Below are positions 24,054 through 25,831 of a DNA stretch of 25,831 nucleotides, piece after piece. Both the position numbers and the translations under genes were made by a program. Numbering within the stretch: the stretch's first letter is position 1; every line of letters begins with the position of its first letter. Source of the stretch: JBBSTY01 sp038235385 (GTDB taxonomy: Bacteria; Actinomycetota; Acidimicrobiia; Acidimicrobiales; Acidimicrobilacustridaceae); assembly GCA_038235385.1 (NCBI GenBank), contig JBBSTY010000048.1, positions 1 to 25,831 on the forward strand. The letters are read 5' to 3'. Under the pieces are notes generated by a model, which had not been told where the DNA came from, did not search any database, and saw only the letters and a program-made list of their open reading frames with translations.

Positions 24054-25703
24054 TTGGGGCGACACGAGTTGGATCGGCGGCGCTTCATCGCCGCGCTGGT
24101 GGCGGGTGTCGGCGGGGTGGGGATCGCTGCTGCCTGTGGGACGTCCACCGATTCGTCGGCACCGGCAGGCACGGCCGCCGGGGCCGGCGCCACGACGAGC
24201 GCCCTGCCCACCGTCACCGCGGCGCCACCTCCTCCGCTCAGCGGACCGGCCTTCACGCTCGGCGTCGCGTCCGGCGACCCGCTGTCGGATGCGGTGATCC
24301 TGTGGACCCGCCTCGCGCCGGAACCGATGAACATCGCCGATGCCGGGATGCCGCCGGTGGATGTCGAGGTGGAGTGGGAGATCGCCACCGACGACACCTT
24401 CGCCGAGGTCGTCAACCGCGGCGTCGCGATCGCATCGGCCGCGCTCGGCCACTCGGTGCACGTGGATGCCACGGGCCTGGAGCCCGACCAGTGGTACGCC
24501 TACCGGTTCCGGTTGGGCGACGAGGTGAGCCCCGTCGGGCGCACCCGCACCTTCCCGCCCGCCGACGCGTCACCCGACCGGCTGCGCATGGCGGTCACCA
24601 ACTGCCAGGACTACGGATCGGGTTACTACGCCGCGTACCGCGATCTCGTCGGCCAGGACCTCGATGTCGTGCTCTTCCTCGGCGACTACATCTACGAGAC
24701 GCCGGGCATGGAGGATCCCGCCGAGGCGATCGCCGCCCGTCGCTACGTCGGCGGCGTGCCCATCACGCTGGCGGACTTCCGCCGCCGGTACGCCCAGCAC
24801 CACCTCGATCCCCAGTTGACCGCCGCGCACCAGGCCCTTCCGTGGATCATCACGTTCGACGACCACGAGGTCGTCAACAACTACGCCGGGTTCGACGGCG
24901 CCCTCGCGGGCACCGGACCGGAGTTCGTGGCGCGTCGAGCAGCCGCGTACCAGGCCTGGTACGAGAACCTGCCCCTTCGGGTCGACCCGCCGGTCGACGG
25001 TGAGGTCGTCGTGCACCGGGACAGCTCCTTCGGCGATCTGGCCCGGCTGTTCGTGACCGAGACCCGCCAGCACGCCGACCCGGCTCCGTGCCGCGCCACC
25101 TCGAGCTTCGACACCGGCCCGGGGTGCGACGAGCAGCAGGACGAGGCGCGCACCGCGCTCGGCCGCGAGCAGGAGGCGTGGCTCGTCGACGGCATGGCGC
25201 AGAACGCCGCGTTCTGGCAGGTGTGGGTGAACCCGGTGCTGCTCGCCGGCCTCGACCTCTCCGGACCCGACGACCCGCCGGCCTTCTACCTCGAGACCTG
25301 GGACGGCTACCCAGCCGAACGTCGACGCGTCGTGTCCGCGATCAAGGACCGCGACGTGCGCAACCCTGTCGTGCTCTCGGGCGACTACCACGCCAGCTTC
25401 GTCGCCGAGGTGCGTCCGGATCCGTTCGACCCGGACTCGCCGGTCGTGGCGCCGGAGTTGCTGGCGACCTCGATCAGCTCGGTCGTGTTCCCCACCGACT
25501 ACACGGCCGCCAACCCCCAGATCCTGTACTTCGAGCCGCGCAACGGGTACCTGCTCTGCGAGGTCACCCGTACGTCGATCACGGCCGACTTCCGCTACGT
25601 CACCGATGTCGCCGACGCCGCATCGCCGGTGACCGTCGGCGCCAGCTTCGTCGTCACGCCGGGACCCGAGGACGGCACGGCGCCCACCGTCGAGCGGGCC
25701 TGA
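24054..25703 (+). CDS. phoD: PhoD-type alkaline phosphatase, Tat-exported lipoprotein
   Basis: About 549 residues from TTG 24054. There is no ATG or GTG near; TTGs at 24039, 24054 and 24069 are possible. 24054 has a G-run about 8-12 nt upstream and lies downstream of the candidate -10. Seen: a twin-arginine signal LDRRRFIAALVAG and a lipobox-like AAAC-G (Cys at about 28), a Ser/Thr/Ala/Pro linker, an N-terminal beta domain beginning FTLGVASGDPLSDAVILWTR, then the metallophosphatase core: VTNCQDYGSGYYAAYRDL, VVLFLGDYIYE, WIITFDDHEVVNNYAG and VVLSGDYHASF. These supply the metal ligands of PhoD. Known: Ca2+/Fe3+ phosphodiesterase/monoesterase that releases phosphate outside the cell, usually induced by phosphate starvation. 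No clear Pho box was found. Export via Tat and lipid anchoring are inferred from the signal. Confidence 0.92.
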   Translation: MGRHELDRRRFIAALVAGVGGVGIAAACGTSTDSSAPAGTAAGAGATTSALPTVTAAPPPPLSGPAFTLGVASGDPLSDAVILWTRLAPEPMNIADAGMPPVDVEVEWEIATDDTFAEVVNRGVAIASAALGHSVHVDATGLEPDQWYAYRFRLGDEVSPVGRTRTFPPADASPDRLRMAVTNCQDYGSGYYAAYRDLVGQDLDVVLFLGDYIYETPGMEDPAEAIAARRYVGGVPITLADFRRRYAQHHLDPQLTAAHQALPWIITFDDHEVVNNYAGFDGALAGTGPEFVARRAAAYQAWYENLPLRVDPPVDGEVVVHRDSSFGDLARLFVTETRQHADPAPCRATSSFDTGPGCDEQQDEARTALGREQEAWLVDGMAQNAAFWQVWVNPVLLAGLDLSGPDDPPAFYLETWDGYPAERRRVVSAIKDRDVRNPVVLSGDYHASFVAEVRPDPFDPDSPVVAPELLATSISSVVFPTDYTAANPQILYFEPRNGYLLCEVTRTSITADFRYVTDVADAASPVTVGASFVVTPGPEDGTAPTVERA

Positions 25704-25705
25704 CC

Positions 25706-25727
25706 CGCCTCGACCGACGGCGAGGCG
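25706..25727 (+). terminator. Hairpin downstream of phoD
   Basis: CGCCTCG, 8-nt loop, CGAGGCG, beginning 3 nt after the phoD stop. A modest stem without a T-run; candidate terminator. Confidence 0.4.
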
Positions 25728-25766
25728 ACGGAGCCGACCGCAGGCAACGGCAGGTCCACACGCCGA

Positions 25767-25794
25767 CCGTCACCCGTCACCCGTCACCCGTCAC
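25767..25794. repeat. 7-bp tandem repeat (CCGTCAC)x4
   Basis: Four perfect units of CCGTCAC in tandem between phoD and the window end. A minus-strand frame that runs off the window would stop inside this array, see next entry. Confidence 0.9.
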
Positions 25795-25831
25795 CGAGGA
25801 GTCGGGCGACGGCGAGCGCCGTCGCCACCAC
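25784..25831 (-). CDS. Possible C-terminus of a minus-strand gene running off the window
   Basis: Reading the minus strand from the window edge gives VVATALAVARLLGDG and a TGA that lies within the 7-bp repeat array. The Ala/Leu-rich helical ending and a stop just before a non-coding repeat look like a real C-terminus, but only 15 residues are visible and no family can be named. Confidence 0.33.
   Translation of the reverse strand: MVATALAVARLLGDG

Overview
The window is GC-rich (roughly 70% by eye), densely coded and has actinobacterial hallmarks: a single-cluster ferredoxin of the C-x2-D-x2-C type, a Cfp30B/Rv0577-like double glyoxalase-fold protein, a monomeric NADP-isocitrate dehydrogenase, a FadE34-like fused acyl-CoA dehydrogenase, and several genes that look leaderless. 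A lineage such as Acidimicrobiia is my inference; no rRNA or other marker proves it. I see no tRNA, rRNA, CRISPR array, transposase or phage gene. This is mostly ordinary chromosomal housekeeping and lipid/catabolic territory with some accessory DNA between the genes.

Left part (1-6464): the end of a TspO/MBR gene, a three-TM unknown, an acyl-CoA dehydrogenase on the minus strand converging on it, then a plus-strand pair made of a soluble unknown (3563-4360) and a large flotillin-like SPFH protein (4422-6464). A compact hairpin separates the flotillin from the minus-strand block 11086-6495: a membrane acyltransferase with an extracytoplasmic SGNH esterase domain, a dimethylformamidase large-subunit-like protein, and a 2-oxoglutarate/Fe(II) oxygenase. 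Between the last two lies what looks like the frameshifted remnant of a PAS domain.

Middle (11378-18794), all plus strand: monomeric isocitrate dehydrogenase, two copies of a 47-bp palindrome, ferredoxin, SAM methyltransferase, double-VOC protein, a 9-bp minisatellite, CorA metal transporter, and an unusual one-chain fusion of an RluA-type pseudouridine synthase with an RlmI-like rRNA methyltransferase. A strong hairpin at 18849-18879 ends this block.

Right part: four minus-strand genes (23681-18907): an alkyl-DHAP-synthase-like flavoprotein, a 14-TM MFS exporter, and two small multi-TM unknowns. The flavoprotein is divergent from a Tat-exported PhoD-type phosphatase lipoprotein (about 24054-25703). 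The 373-bp divergent spacer holds a 115-bp tandem duplication carrying two more copies of the same 47-bp palindrome, now in the opposite orientation, followed by a G-rich tract.

The most noteworthy observations are the 47-bp palindromic repeat family with conserved flanks (four copies, two loci 10 kb apart), the RluA-EEHEAD-RlmI fusion, the PAS remnant, and the split active site of the fused acyl-CoA dehydrogenase. I did not find a convincing new multi-gene defence or biosynthetic system.
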